Source: Streptomyces noursei (GTDB lineage Bacteria; Actinomycetota; Actinomycetes; Streptomycetales; Streptomycetaceae). From it: a DNA stretch of 64,000 nt. The notes under the pieces are model-generated. The model saw only the letters and a list, made by a program, of their open reading frames with translations. It was not told where the DNA came from and searched no databases. The stretch lies in NCBI RefSeq assembly GCF_001646665.1, contig NZ_LWBU01000280.1, positions 48,736 to 112,735 of the forward strand. The letters are read 5' to 3'. Below, in pieces: positions 1 through 8,808 of this stretch. Within the stretch, counting starts at the first letter, position 1. Each line of letters begins with the position of its first letter. A program made the position numbers and the translations under genes.

Positions 1-258
1 GTTCAGCGTCTTGTCGCGGCGGAACGGGTCCAGACGGGCGGTCGACAGGTCCGCGCGCAGCGCCATGTCGGACTCGTGGATCGCCTGGAAGCCGCGGATC
101 GACGAGCCGTCGAACGCCAGCTCCTCGGACGGGTCGAACGCCGTGGCCGGAATCGTGAAGTGCTGCATCACGCCGGGAAGGTCGCAGAAGCGGACGTCGA
201 TCATCTTGACGTCGTTGTCCGCGATGTACTTCTTGACGTCGTCGGCGTTCTGGAACAT
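1..258 (-). CDS. glnA: Type I glutamine synthetase, N-terminal part (runs off the window)
   Basis: Only the first 86 codons are present; the gene continues past base 1. The minus strand reads MFQNADDVKKYIADNDVK, then VRFCDLPGVMQHFTIP and FDGSSIRGFQ, the N-terminal beta-grasp domain and start of the active-site latch of GlnA-type glutamine synthetase, which makes glutamine from glutamate, ammonia and ATP. The ATG at 258 follows a strong GGAGGA ribosome site. A four-part GlnR operator lies about 100 bases upstream (357-394), as expected for nitrogen-regulated actinobacterial glnA. The catalytic domain and the adenylylation tyrosine are outside the window. Confidence 0.96.
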   Translation of the reverse strand, partial: MFQNADDVKKYIADNDVKMIDVRFCDLPGVMQHFTIPATAFDPSEELAFDGSSIRGFQAIHESDMALRADLSTARLDPFRRDKTLN

Positions 259-356
259 CCAACTCCTCCTACTCCCACCCGGGGGAGGGCGGGGTTGTAG
301 CTCGGTCGTGCGGCCAGTGCGGTGGCACACGCTGGTTCAGACCCTAGGGACGGGGG

Positions 357-394
357 ATTTCTCAAGCGTGACCCATTTGTTTCGACCAAGTTAA
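357..394 (-). promoter_or_regulatory. GlnR operator upstream of glnA
   Basis: On the minus strand the pattern is TTAAC, six bases, GAAAC, six bases, GTCAC, six bases, GAAAT. This matches the tandem GlnR consensus gTnAc-n6-GaAAc in both half-pairs with exact spacing. A TAGGGT hexamer about 10 bases downstream could be the glnA -10 box. Binding by GlnR is inferred from the motif; the motif and spacing are direct observations. The other part of this 209-base divergent gap carries the promoter of the RDD gene, which I cannot pin down. Confidence 0.8.
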
Positions 395-467
395 CCGGAG
401 CGCGCGCCCCTCTGCCCGGCCGGACCCGGGTCGAAGTGATCGAAAGCGGGCACAGTACGGTGGTCGG

Positions 468-935
468 GTGGACAACAGGCAAGCAATCGGATCGTGGCTC
501 TCCGGGCCGCGCGCGGCCGCCGAGGAGATGGGTGCCGACTTCGGCCACCGGGGCGAACGGCTCGGCCTGCCGCAGGACGGCCCGGGCTCCATGGCCCCGC
601 TGGGACGCCGCTTCGGCGCCCTGTTCCTGGACTGGACCCTCTGCATGGTGATCGCATACGGCCTGATCGCGCCGGGTGATCAGGCGGCGGCCGGGAACTG
701 GGCCGTGGCCGTGCTGTTCGTACTCAACGTGCTCACCGTCGGCACGCTCGGCAGCACCCCCGGTAAGCGGCTGCTCGGCCTGCGCGTGATCTCCGTCGAC
801 GGCGAGCGGCTGGGATTCGGCCGGGTCGCCGTGCGCAGCCTGCTGCTGTGCCTCGCCCTTCCGGCGCTCATCTGGGACCGCGACGGCCGCGGGCTGCACG
901 ACCGGCTCTCCCGCGCCGTGCAGGTGCGGACCTGA
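468..935 (+). CDS. RDD family membrane protein
   Basis: 155 residues from a GTG start. After about 45 hydrophilic residues come the RDD hallmarks: LGRRFGALFLDW near residue 45 (Arg and two Asp positions of the family), a hydrophobic stretch around 55-95, the GSTPGKRLLGLRV loop, and a last hydrophobic segment ending in IWDRDGRGLHDRLS. RDD proteins are small multi-pass membrane proteins of mostly unknown function; some are proposed ion or metabolite exchangers. The gene is divergent from glnA and ends at a bidirectional terminator shared with the DUF4191 gene. Family assignment is secure, function is not known. Confidence 0.9.
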   Translation: MDNRQAIGSWLSGPRAAAEEMGADFGHRGERLGLPQDGPGSMAPLGRRFGALFLDWTLCMVIAYGLIAPGDQAAAGNWAVAVLFVLNVLTVGTLGSTPGKRLLGLRVISVDGERLGFGRVAVRSLLLCLALPALIWDRDGRGLHDRLSRAVQVRT

Positions 936-983
936 CAGGCGCCTGAGGGGCGTACGAGCAGAGACCGCGCAGCGCGAGGACGC

Positions 984-1035
984 GTACGAGGAAGGGGCGC
1001 CCCACCGTGACGGTGGGGCGCCCCTTTCCTCGTAC
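984..1035. terminator. Bidirectional terminator
   Basis: About 24-base arms (GTACGAGGA...CCCCACCG and its complement, one bulged base) flank a TGA loop. It sits between the convergent RDD and DUF4191 genes and can serve both. Confidence 0.85.
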
Positions 1036-1056
1036 ATGCGGCGCGTACGCGTCCGC

Positions 1057-1764
1057 CTAGCGCATCTTGCCGCCGCGCGGCATCCGCATGCCCTTGGGCA
1101 TCGGGCCCTTCGGCAGCGGCATGTTGCTCATCAGGTCGCCCATCGCCCGCAGCCGGTCATTCGCGGTGGTGACCTGCGGGCCGGAGAGCACCCGGGGCAG
1201 CTTCAGCATGGTCGTGCGGACCTTCTTCAGCGGAACCTGGCCCTCGCCGTCGCCGACGATGATGTCGTGCACCGGGACGTCCACGACGATGCGGGCCATC
1301 TTCCTCTTCTCGGCCGCCAGCAGCGTCTTGAGCCGGTTGGGGTTGCCCTCGGCGACCAGCACGATGCCGGCCTTGCCGACCGCGCGGTGCACCACGTCCT
1401 GCTGGCGGTTCATCGCCACCGCGGGAGTGGTCGTCCAGCCGCGCCCCACGTTCTGCAGGACGGCGGCCGCCGCGCCCGGCTGGCCCTCCATCTGCCCGAA
1501 GGCCGCCCGCTCGGCGCGGCGCCCGAAGACGATCGCCATCGCGAGGAAGGCCAGCAGGAAGCCCAGGATGCCCAGATAAACGGGATGCCCGACCAGGAAG
1601 CCGATCGCGAGGAGGACGCCGAAGACGACGATTCCCACGCCCGCGACGACGAGACCGACCTTCGGATCGGCCTTTCGGGTCATCTTGTACGTCAGAGCGA
1701 TCTGCTTCAGTCGCCCGGGGTTCGCAGCGGCTTCACCGCTGTCTGATTTTGCCTTCCTCGCCAT
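1057..1764 (-). CDS. DUF4191 family membrane protein
   Basis: 235 residues. Basic N-terminus, two adjacent membrane segments (about 37-56 and 62-81: VGLVVAGVGIVVFGVLLAIGF and LGILGFLLAFLAMAIVFG), then a cytosolic C-terminal region with NVGRGWTTTPAVAMNRQQDVVHRAVGKAGIVLVAEG, and a Met/Arg/Lys-rich tail. This is the actinobacterial DUF4191 family, function unknown. The ATG at 1764 has no clear Shine-Dalgarno sequence, but TAAACT lies 7 bases upstream, the -10 position expected for a leaderless transcript. It sits 10 bases downstream of a small conserved gene and two genes downstream of lipA on the same strand. Confidence 0.88.
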   Translation of the reverse strand: MARKAKSDSGEAAANPGRLKQIALTYKMTRKADPKVGLVVAGVGIVVFGVLLAIGFLVGHPVYLGILGFLLAFLAMAIVFGRRAERAAFGQMEGQPGAAAAVLQNVGRGWTTTPAVAMNRQQDVVHRAVGKAGIVLVAEGNPNRLKTLLAAEKRKMARIVVDVPVHDIIVGDGEGQVPLKKVRTTMLKLPRVLSGPQVTTANDRLRAMGDLMSNMPLPKGPMPKGMRMPRGGKMR

Positions 1765-1774
1765 GTTGTGAAGT

Positions 1775-2044
1775 TTACGTGGCCCGGGAAGTGCGGCCCG
1801 CCACGGCCTCCAGTACGTGCTGCGCCTCCACCCGGTCCTTGGCCCGGCGCCGGTCCTCCAGGACGGAGGTCCAGGCGTTGCGGCGGGCCGTCCGCTGGCC
1901 GCCGCCGAGGAGCAGCGACTCGACGGCGCGCAGCGCGTCGGTGACGCGCGGCAAGGCGTTGGCCCGGACCTCGCTGATGTCGGGTACGGGGCGCTGGTGG
2001 CGCGCCTGGGCTGCCGTGCGTACCTGCTGGGTCGCGGCCTGCAT
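1775..2044 (-). CDS. Small conserved hypothetical protein
   Basis: 89 residues, MQAATQQVRTAAQARHQR at the start. Mostly helical and charged, with no membrane segment or catalytic motif that I recognise. I chose the ATG at 2044 because GGGAGGA lies 8 bases upstream; the frame stays open to a GTG at 2143, but the added 33 residues are Pro/Arg-rich and lack an equally good ribosome site. The gene lies between lipA and the DUF4191 gene, all on the minus strand. Function unknown. Confidence 0.7.
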   Translation of the reverse strand: MQAATQQVRTAAQARHQRPVPDISEVRANALPRVTDALRAVESLLLGGGQRTARRNAWTSVLEDRRRAKDRVEAQHVLEAVAGRTSRAT

Positions 2045-2216
2045 GTCGGGGGTCCTCCCTGGGAGCGGGTTCTGCGGGAGTGGGGGTTGTGCGCGGCGCT
2101 CCGCGCGCGGCGGCGTGTGCGCGGGGCGTACAAGCATCGTCACAGATCGGTGTTACCAGTGCGTGACCGACCGGTCAAACGCCGGTGAAGGCCGGGCGTG
2201 TGTCCCCGGACACGCC

Positions 2217-2262
2217 CGCGGCCCGTGCACGCCCCCCACCTGGGGGGTGTGCACGGGCCGCG
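2217..2262 (-). terminator. lipA terminator
   Basis: Long inverted repeat with arms CGCGGCCCGTGCAC...CCCCCCA and its complement around a two-base loop, one mismatch. It starts about 30 bases past the lipA stop in the direction of transcription. Confidence 0.85.
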
Positions 2263-2292
2263 GGAACGGTGCCTTCCGGCTTGTGCGCCGAT

Positions 2293-3246
2293 TCACACGG
2301 CGGTCTGGCTCCGCCGCTCCATCGCCTGCTGGAAGAGACGGCCGGCCCGGTAGGAGGATCGGACCAGCGGACCCGACATCACACCGGAGAAGCCGATCTC
2401 GTCGGCCTCCTCCTTCAGCTCCACGAACTCCTGCGGCTTGACCCACCGCTCCACCGGGTGGTGGCGGACCGAGGGGCGCAGGTACTGGGTGATGGTGATG
2501 AGCTCGCAGCCCGCGTCGTGCAGGTGCTGGAGCGCCTCGCTGACCTCTTCGCGGGTCTCGCCCATGCCGAGGATGAGGTTGGACTTGGTCACCAGGCCGG
2601 CCTCGCGGGCCTTGGTGATGACCTCCAGCGACCGCTCGTAGCGGAAGCCGGGGCGGATGCGCTTGAAGATCCGCGGCACGGTCTCGACGTTGTGGGCCAG
2701 CACCTCGGGGCGGGCGGAGAAGACCTCGGCGAGCTGCTCGGGCACCGCGTTGAAGTCGGGGATCAGCAGCTCGACCTTGGTGTGGCCGCCCTCGCGGCCG
2801 GCCGTCAGGGCGTGGATCTGGCGCACGGTCTCCGCGTACAGCCAGGCGCCGCCGTCCTCCAGGTCGTCGCGCGCGACGCCGGTGATGGTGGCGTAGTTCA
2901 GGTCCATCGCGACGACCGACTCGCCGACGCGGCGCGGCTCGTCCCGGTCCAGCGCCTGCGGCTTGCCCGTGTCGATCTGGCAGAAGTCGCAGCGCCGCGT
3001 GCACTGGTCACCGCCGATGAGGAAGGTGGCCTCGCGGTCCTCCCAGCATTCGAAGATGTTGGGGCAGCCCGCCTCCTGGCAGACCGTGTGGAGCCCCTCG
3101 CTCTTGACGAGTTTCTGGAGCTGGTTGTACTCGGGGCCCATCTTCGCCCGGGTCTTGATCCACTCGGGCTTGCGCTCGATGGGGGTCTGGCTGTTCCGGA
3201 CCTCCAGGCGCAGCATCTTGCGTCCGTCGGGTGCGACTGCGGACAC
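2293..3246 (-). CDS. lipA: Lipoyl synthase (radical SAM)
   Basis: 317 residues. Inserts two sulfurs into octanoyl groups on lipoyl domains, the second step of endogenous lipoate synthesis. The auxiliary 4Fe-4S cluster motif CQEAGCPNIFEC (about 56-67) and the radical SAM motif CTRRCDFC (about 82-89) are both intact. Downstream are ELLIPDF and SNLILGMGET, conserved radical-SAM barrel strands, and the C-terminal SGPLVRSSYRA that carries the Ser ligand of the auxiliary cluster. GTG start with AGGAG 6 bases upstream. lipB lies 133 bases upstream on the same strand, and lipoyl-dependent aceE/E2/E3 genes are within 17 kb. Confidence 0.97.
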   Translation of the reverse strand: MSAVAPDGRKMLRLEVRNSQTPIERKPEWIKTRAKMGPEYNQLQKLVKSEGLHTVCQEAGCPNIFECWEDREATFLIGGDQCTRRCDFCQIDTGKPQALDRDEPRRVGESVVAMDLNYATITGVARDDLEDGGAWLYAETVRQIHALTAGREGGHTKVELLIPDFNAVPEQLAEVFSARPEVLAHNVETVPRIFKRIRPGFRYERSLEVITKAREAGLVTKSNLILGMGETREEVSEALQHLHDAGCELITITQYLRPSVRHHPVERWVKPQEFVELKEEADEIGFSGVMSGPLVRSSYRAGRLFQQAMERRSQTAV

Positions 3247-3379
3247 GGCTGGCTCCTACGGCTTCGATTCCTCGGCGAACACCAGGGTACGCCCGATAAA
3301 AGTGTGGCCTTCTCGACGGCCGTCGTTACGCCTGGCCAACCTCTGGCCCAAGGGGTGCATTCCCGGCGCGCCGAGCGGC

Positions 3380-4192
3380 CTAGGCGGTCGCCACGGGCTC
3401 CGCGTCCCGCCCGGTCTCCCGGGGCCTGAGCTCGGCGTTCTCCAGTACGTCACGCAGATGGCGCTCCACCACGGGCAGCACCTCGGCGATCGTCACCTCG
3501 CGGCCCAGCTCCTCCGAGAGCGAGGCCACACCCGCGTCCCGGATGCCGCACGGGACGATCCGGTCGAACCAGGTGTTGTCCGGGTTCACGTTCAGCGCGA
3601 AGCCGTGCATCGTGACGCCCTTGGCCACCCGGATGCCGATCGCGGCCAGCTTGCGGTCCTCGCGGCGCTGTCCGGCGTTGGACGGGGCGTACTCGGGCCC
3701 GTTCATCCGCGGATCGAACTCGTCGTCGTGCAGCCGAGGGTCGAAGTCCAGCGACAGACCGCCGAGCGGCGGCCGCTGCTCCACCGGGTCGCCCAGCACC
3801 CACACACCGCTGCGGCCCTCGACGCGCGAGGTCTCCAGGCCGAAGTCCGCCGCCGTGCGGATCAGCGCCTCCTCCAGGCGCCGCACGTGCGCCACCACGT
3901 CCACCGGGCGCGGCAGCTTCATGATCGGGTAACCGACGAGCTGGCCGGGACCGTGCCAGGTGATCTTGCCGCCCCGGTCGACGTCGATGACCGGCGTGCC
4001 GTCCAGGGGCCGCTCGCTGTCCTCGGTACGCCGTCCGGCCGTGTACACCGGCGGGTGCTCCAGCAGCAGGCAGGTGTCGGGAACCTCGTCGGCGAACCGG
4101 GCGGCGTGCACCTCGCGCTGCATGTCCCACGCCCGCTGGTACTCGACCGCTTCCGCGCCGAAGCCCGCATGGACGAATCGCAGCTCACTCAC
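3380..4192 (-). CDS. lipB: Octanoyl-ACP:protein octanoyltransferase
   Basis: 270 residues. Moves octanoate from ACP to the lysine of lipoyl domains, providing the LipA substrate. Conserved LLLEHPPVYTAGRR (about 42-55), RGGKITWHGPGQLVGYPI (about 73-90), the catalytic lysine in DRKLAAIG, and the catalytic cysteine in VPCGIRDAGV. The C-terminal 20 residues are a variable tail. GTG start with GGGAGG 8 bases upstream. The gene is divergent from the TPR regulator; the 259-base gap between them should hold both promoters, but I see no unambiguous boxes there. Confidence 0.97.
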   Translation of the reverse strand: MSELRFVHAGFGAEAVEYQRAWDMQREVHAARFADEVPDTCLLLEHPPVYTAGRRTEDSERPLDGTPVIDVDRGGKITWHGPGQLVGYPIMKLPRPVDVVAHVRRLEEALIRTAADFGLETSRVEGRSGVWVLGDPVEQRPPLGGLSLDFDPRLHDDEFDPRMNGPEYAPSNAGQRREDRKLAAIGIRVAKGVTMHGFALNVNPDNTWFDRIVPCGIRDAGVASLSEELGREVTIAEVLPVVERHLRDVLENAELRPRETGRDAEPVATA

Positions 4193-4451
4193 GGCAACGC
4201 CTCCCTAGAACCTTGCAGAGTGCATTCATCGCGCCCCACGCCACTGTACGGCGGAGCCGGCGGCCGCGGACGGGCAGGTGCGCCCCTTGCACGGATCCGG
4301 GGCCGCCCGTCAGCGGCGCCCTCAATCCTCACACGATCGGATGAATCTGGGGCGAAGGTGGCGGTACGGGCGTCGATGGCAGCTAAATTCGCGCCGTTCC
4401 AAGGGGGTCTGCACCCCGGCCCATAAGGCAAGGCAGGAGACCGCACAGCCG

Positions 4452-5933
4452 ATGACGGATCGCCCCCCGCAGCGCACCCCCAACCGCCAGCTCGCCGCCC
4501 TCATCGCCGAAGCCGGCTTCTCCAACGCCGGCCTCGCCAGACGCGTCGACCAGCTGGGCCTCGAACACGGGCTGGACCTGCGGTACGACAAGACGTCCGT
4601 GACCCGCTGGCTGCGCGGACAGCAGCCGCGCGGCACCACACCGGCGCTGATCGCCGAGGTCTTCACCCGCCGCCTCGGGCGCCGGCTGTCCGCCCAGGAC
4701 CTCGGCCTGGACGCCTGCGCACCGGTCTACGCCGGACTCGAGTTCGCGGCCACGCCCGAGGAAGCGGTCGACATCGTCAGCGGCCTGTGGCGCAAGGACT
4801 CCGGCAGCCACGCCGAACTCCGCAAGATCGCCTTCACCCCGGCCGGGCTCGTCGTCCCGAGCCGCGACTGGCTGATCGGCCGCGCCGACGAGCGCGTCGG
4901 ACGCGGCGACCCCCAGCACCCGGCCGAACCCCGCGTCCCGGCCCAGGGCCGCGCCCCCGCCGTGTCCCTCACCGCCGTCCCGGCAGCCGCCGCCGTACCG
5001 CGCCAGCGCTCCACCGACCGCGGGCCCGGACAGCGCGTCACCGGCGGCGACATCGCCGCCCTCCGGTCCGTGGGTGAGCTGTTCCGCACCCTCGACCACG
5101 CCTACGGCGGCGGGCACGCCCGCCAGGCCCTCGTGCGGTACCTGGAACACGAGGCCGAGCCCATGCTCCGCGGCGTGTACGGCGAGACGGTCGGGCGCCG
5201 GCTCTTCGGCGCGGCCGCCGACCTGACCCGGCTGGCCGGCTGGACCTCGTACGACATCGCCGCCCACGGCCTCGCCCAGCGGTACTTCGTCCAGGCCCTG
5301 CGGCTCTCCCAGGCCGCCGGCGACCGAGCCTACGGCTCGTACGTCCTGATCACCATGAGCCGCCAGGCCGTCTACCTCGGCCACGGCCGCGAGGCCGTGC
5401 AGCTCGCCCGCGTCGCCCAGCAGGGCGTCGGCTCCTCCGCGCCGCCCGTCGTCCAGGCGATGCTCCACGCCGTCGAGGCACGCGGCCACGCCGTCCTCGG
5501 CGAGGTACGCGCCTGCACCTCCTCCCTCGTCCGGGCCGAGCGCGCCCTGGACGCCGCCCGGCCCGGCGACGACGTGCCGTACTGGGCTCGGTTCTTCGAC
5601 GATGCACAGCTCGCCGACGACTTCGGCCACTGCCACCGCGACCTCCAGCAGTACCGGGCCGCCGCCCAGCACGCGGAACGCTCCCTCCAGCTGCGCGCGC
5701 CGGGCTTCGCCCGCAGCCGCCTCTTCTGCCGGATCGTCCTCGCCACCGCCCGCCTGGGCCTCGGCGAACTCGACCAGGCGTGCGCGCTCGGCGCGGAGGC
5801 CGCCCAGCAGGCCGCTGAGATGCGCTCCGCCCGCGCCGTGGAGTACGTCCGCGACTTCGAGCGTCGACTGGAGCCCTACCGGGACGCGACCGCCGTCCGG
5901 AACTATCGGGACCGGGTGGGGGCCATCGGCTGA
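4452..5933 (+). CDS. TPR-containing regulator, NsdA-like architecture
   Basis: 493 residues. The N-terminal 90 residues (NRQLAALIAEAGFSNAGLARRVDQ...TSVTRWLRGQQPRGTTPALIAEVF) look like a helix-turn-helix-type domain of the large Streptomyces regulator family that includes NsdA. A Pro/Ala-rich linker follows (about 165-200), then a helical repeat region of TPR character (about 210-470: LAGWTSYDIAAHGLAQRYFVQALRLSQAAGD and later ALGEVRACTSSLVRAERALD). Proteins of this type regulate development or antibiotic production in streptomycetes; the target here is unknown. ATG at 4452 with an AGGAG about 14 bases upstream, rather far. Convergent with the FAD oxidoreductase. Confidence 0.82.
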   Translation: MTDRPPQRTPNRQLAALIAEAGFSNAGLARRVDQLGLEHGLDLRYDKTSVTRWLRGQQPRGTTPALIAEVFTRRLGRRLSAQDLGLDACAPVYAGLEFAATPEEAVDIVSGLWRKDSGSHAELRKIAFTPAGLVVPSRDWLIGRADERVGRGDPQHPAEPRVPAQGRAPAVSLTAVPAAAAVPRQRSTDRGPGQRVTGGDIAALRSVGELFRTLDHAYGGGHARQALVRYLEHEAEPMLRGVYGETVGRRLFGAAADLTRLAGWTSYDIAAHGLAQRYFVQALRLSQAAGDRAYGSYVLITMSRQAVYLGHGREAVQLARVAQQGVGSSAPPVVQAMLHAVEARGHAVLGEVRACTSSLVRAERALDAARPGDDVPYWARFFDDAQLADDFGHCHRDLQQYRAAAQHAERSLQLRAPGFARSRLFCRIVLATARLGLGELDQACALGAEAAQQAAEMRSARAVEYVRDFERRLEPYRDATAVRNYRDRVGAIG

Positions 5934-5993
5934 CCCGGCCCGCCCGGCCCCGTGCCCGCCCGGCCGGCGGCCCGGGGCCGGACCTGACGCCGC

Positions 5994-7265
5994 CTAGGCG
6001 GCCGCGCGCAGAGGGGGTGCCGTGTACGCCACCGGAACACCGAGGTCCCGCATGACCGCGTCCGCGGCCCGCCGCCCCGACCGGTACGCGCCCTGCACGG
6101 TGCTCGTGTCGCGGTGGTCGCCGCACACGTACAGCCCGCCCAACAGCCGCACCGGCCGCCGCGGATCGTGCGGCGGCGGCATCGCCGGCACGGCCTCCGG
6201 ATCGTGGTGGACGGCCAGCAGCTCCCAGTCGCCGGTCCCGGCGCCGTACAGGCCCGCCAGCTGCCTGCGCACCCGCTGGTCCAACCGGTCCGGCGGGGCG
6301 CCCAGCACCGTCGAACTGATCAGTACGCGCCCGTGCGGCGCCCGCGCCGGGTCGACCTCGCTCATCACGGCCGAGTGCGACACCGGCCCCGTACGGTCGG
6401 CGTCCAGGACGAGCGCCGCGTCCGGCAGCGGCGCGACGGGCGCGGTGTGGTGCAGCACCGTGACCGGGTGGAAGCCCGGCACGCGCAGCCCCGGCAGCAG
6501 CTCGGCGGCCGCCCGGGCGCCGGTGGCCACGATCAGGGAACGGCAGCTCAGCTCCCCGTGCTCGGCCGTGACCACCTTGTTGATCGACGCGTCCTTCACA
6601 TGGACCCCGGTCTTCACGGTGCCCGGCGGCAGCGCCGCCGCCAGCCGCTCCGGAAGCGCGGCGGCCCCGCCCGCGGGGACGCACAGCCGGCCACGGGCGA
6701 AGTCCCGCAGCGCCAGGTCGGCGCAGTGACTGGACGTCGTCAGGTCCGGGTCCGACAGCAGCGCCGCCAGCAGCGGGCGGACGAACCCGCTGACGGTACG
6801 CGCCGGCAGCCCGCGACCCGCGAGCGCGTCCGCCGCCGGGCGCTCCGGGCGGGCCAGCAGCCGGGAGTCACCGGTCGCCGCCAGCCGGGTCAGCACGGCG
6901 CTCAGCCGCGCCTGGTCCAGCGGGCGGGGCGTGCTCGCCAGGGCGCGCGCCCTGGCCCAGCGGGCCGCGCTCCTGCCCACCTCGCCGGTGCGGTGCAGCC
7001 GCCCCTCGCTGTGCACCAGGACGCCCGGCTCGAAGAGCCGCAGGTCGGTGCCGCCGAGGGCGGGGTACGAGGTGCTGAACAACTGGCCGGTCCGGTCCAG
7101 CCGGAAGCCGTCGACCCGCTCGGTGGCCATCCGGCCGCCGATGCGGGAACCGGCCTCCAGAACGCTCACGGTCACTCCCGCGCTGGTCAGCCGATGAGCC
7201 GCGGAAAGTCCCGCGACTCCGGCTCCTACGATGACGACGTCCGCGTGGCGTGCGTGCTTGAGCAC
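5994..7265 (-). CDS. FAD-dependent amine oxidase/protoporphyrinogen-oxidase-like protein
   Basis: 423 residues. N-terminal Rossmann motif VVIVGAGVAGLSAAHRL (about 10-26) followed by VLEAGSRIGGRM, the dinucleotide-binding and GG signature of the NAD(P)-binding 8/amine oxidase superfamily. C-terminal LGGLYVCGDHRDTSTVQGAYRSGRRAADAV is the flavin-ring end of the fold. Substrate cannot be told; it resembles the FAD oxidoreductases annotated as desaturase or HemG-like in actinobacteria. GTG start with GGGGAGGG upstream. No partner gene: the neighbours are a convergent regulator and a long repeat-rich gap. Confidence 0.83.
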   Translation of the reverse strand: MLKHARHADVVIVGAGVAGLSAAHRLTSAGVTVSVLEAGSRIGGRMATERVDGFRLDRTGQLFSTSYPALGGTDLRLFEPGVLVHSEGRLHRTGEVGRSAARWARARALASTPRPLDQARLSAVLTRLAATGDSRLLARPERPAADALAGRGLPARTVSGFVRPLLAALLSDPDLTTSSHCADLALRDFARGRLCVPAGGAAALPERLAAALPPGTVKTGVHVKDASINKVVTAEHGELSCRSLIVATGARAAAELLPGLRVPGFHPVTVLHHTAPVAPLPDAALVLDADRTGPVSHSAVMSEVDPARAPHGRVLISSTVLGAPPDRLDQRVRRQLAGLYGAGTGDWELLAVHHDPEAVPAMPPPHDPRRPVRLLGGLYVCGDHRDTSTVQGAYRSGRRAADAVMRDLGVPVAYTAPPLRAAA

Positions 7266-7869
7266 GTGTCCCTCCCCGGGGTGGCGGTTCGGTGCGTGGG
7301 GGGCTCATGCCCTTAACAGGGCGGAGGAATACCCGCGTTCGGGCTTCGAGCGTATGAGCGGGCAGTGTGCCCGGTCACACGCGCGCGCGGGGGGTCACCG
7401 AAGCAACGGGGGTCGCACGCGGCCGGAATCCTCCGGGCGGCCGCGGCGGCTCTTCGCCCGACGGTCGGGCTCGCTCCGGTGGTGCGGGTCGCCCTGCCGG
7501 GCGCCGGTTTCCGTGGGGCCCGCCCGGTGCCGGTTGCCGTGGGGTCCGCTCCGTGGCGGGTGTCCCGGGCTCTCGCTTCGCTCGTTTTACGCCCGGAACA
7601 CCCCCCACTGCGCGTTCCCCTTCCGGGGTGGGCCCGGGGTGGTTTGCGCCGGTGGGAGGGTGTCGGGGCCGGAGGCGGGGGGTGCTCGGACGTAAGACGA
7701 GCGAAGCGAGAGTCCGAGCATCCCCCGCCGCAGGACCCGGCACCCGCCCCCACCCACCGGGCAGGAGCCGAACGGCCAGGCACCCCCACCCACCGGGCAG
7801 GCGCCGAACGGCGAGGCACCCCCCGGGCGCGGCGCCCCGCGGCGACCGAGCCCCGCCGGGCGACCCCCG
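7266..7869. repeat. Repeat-rich intergenic region without a supported gene
   Basis: 604 bases with no credible coding frame despite many open frames caused by GC content. It holds a 22-base inverted pair at 7570-7591 and 7691-7712 (one mismatch; core CGAGCGAAGCGAGAG), the second flanked by its own inverted repeat GTGCTCGGAC/GTCCGAGCAT (7683-7723 area). Imperfect direct repeats near 7510-7555 share CCGTGGGG, and two copies of a roughly 37-base unit containing CACCGGGCAGG and CCGAACGGC occupy 7755-7825. This looks like an accumulation of small Streptomyces extragenic palindromes between two minus-strand genes. Confidence 0.6.
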
Positions 7870-8775
7870 CTAGGCCGCCGAGGCGATGGCCGCGTCGATC
7901 GTGGGGAAGGCGAAGCGGAAGCCCGAGTCCAGCAGCCGGGACGGCAGTACGCGCTGGCTGCCGAGGACGTCGGACGCGAAGTCGCCCAGCGCGATCCGCA
8001 GCGCCGGGGCGGGCACGTGCAGGAGGGCGGGGCGGCGCAGGACGCGGCCCATCGCGGCGGTGACCTCCCGGTTGGTGACCGGGTCGGGGGCCGTGAGGTT
8101 CACCGGGCCGGCCAGGGACCCGGTGTCCAGGATGTGCCGCAGCGCGGCCACCTCGTCGTGCAGGGCGATGAAGCTCCAGTACTGCTCGCCGTTGCCGAGC
8201 CGGCCGCCCAGACCGGCGCGGAACAGCGGGAACAGCCGGCCCCACGCACCGCCCTCGCGCGCCACGACCAGCCCGGTGCGGGCGTACGCGACCCGGATGC
8301 CCGCCTCCTCCGCGGCCGTCGCGGCAGCCTCCCACTCGACGCACACCGACGGCAGGAAACCGTCCCCCGCGGGTGCCGTCTCGTCGACGGCCCGCGTGCC
8401 GGTGTCGCCGTAGTAGCCGAGCGCCGTCCCGCACAGCAGGACCTTCGGCGGGGTGTCCAGCGAGGCGACGGCCCGCGCGATCGCCGTCGTGCCGAGCACC
8501 CGGCTGTCGCGGATCTCCCGCTTGTACGCCTCGGTCCAGCGCCGCTCGCCGACGCCCGCGCCCGCGAGGTGGACGACGGCGTCGCAGCCCTCCAGGCCGG
8601 CCGTGTCGACGTGCCCCCGCGCCGGGTCCCACTCGACCTCGTCACCGGACCGCGCCGGCCGGCGCACCAGCCGGACCACCTCGTGGCCGTCCGCCCGCAG
8701 GGAGCGGACCAGGGCCGAACCGATGAGCCCCGTGGCGCCGGTGACCGCGATACGAGCGATACCGATATGTTTCAT
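7870..8775 (-). CDS. TIGR01777 family epimerase (SDR, YfcH-like)
   Basis: 301 residues. N-terminal RIAVTGATGLIGSALVRSLRADGHEV is the extended-SDR glycine-rich NAD(P) site; DAVVHLAGAGVGERRW and LLCGTALGYYGDTG are typical of the TIGR01777 subgroup, and the C-terminal DFASDVLGSQRVLPSRLLDSGFRFAFP is the DUF1731 domain of the same group. The exact substrate of these proteins is not established. ATG at 8775 chosen over upstream extensions because the family begins right at the Rossmann strand. Divergent from the GNAT gene with only 33 bases between starts. Confidence 0.9.
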   Translation of the reverse strand: MKHIGIARIAVTGATGLIGSALVRSLRADGHEVVRLVRRPARSGDEVEWDPARGHVDTAGLEGCDAVVHLAGAGVGERRWTEAYKREIRDSRVLGTTAIARAVASLDTPPKVLLCGTALGYYGDTGTRAVDETAPAGDGFLPSVCVEWEAAATAAEEAGIRVAYARTGLVVAREGGAWGRLFPLFRAGLGGRLGNGEQYWSFIALHDEVAALRHILDTGSLAGPVNLTAPDPVTNREVTAAMGRVLRRPALLHVPAPALRIALGDFASDVLGSQRVLPSRLLDSGFRFAFPTIDAAIASAA

Positions 8776-8808
8776 GGCCCCATCCTGCCGCGTGGCACAG
8801 TGTCGGGC

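Noticed and set aside
7313..7869. Several long open frames in the repeat-rich gap
   Set aside because: No ribosome sites, compositionally biased translations, and overlapping frames on both strands; treated as intergenic.
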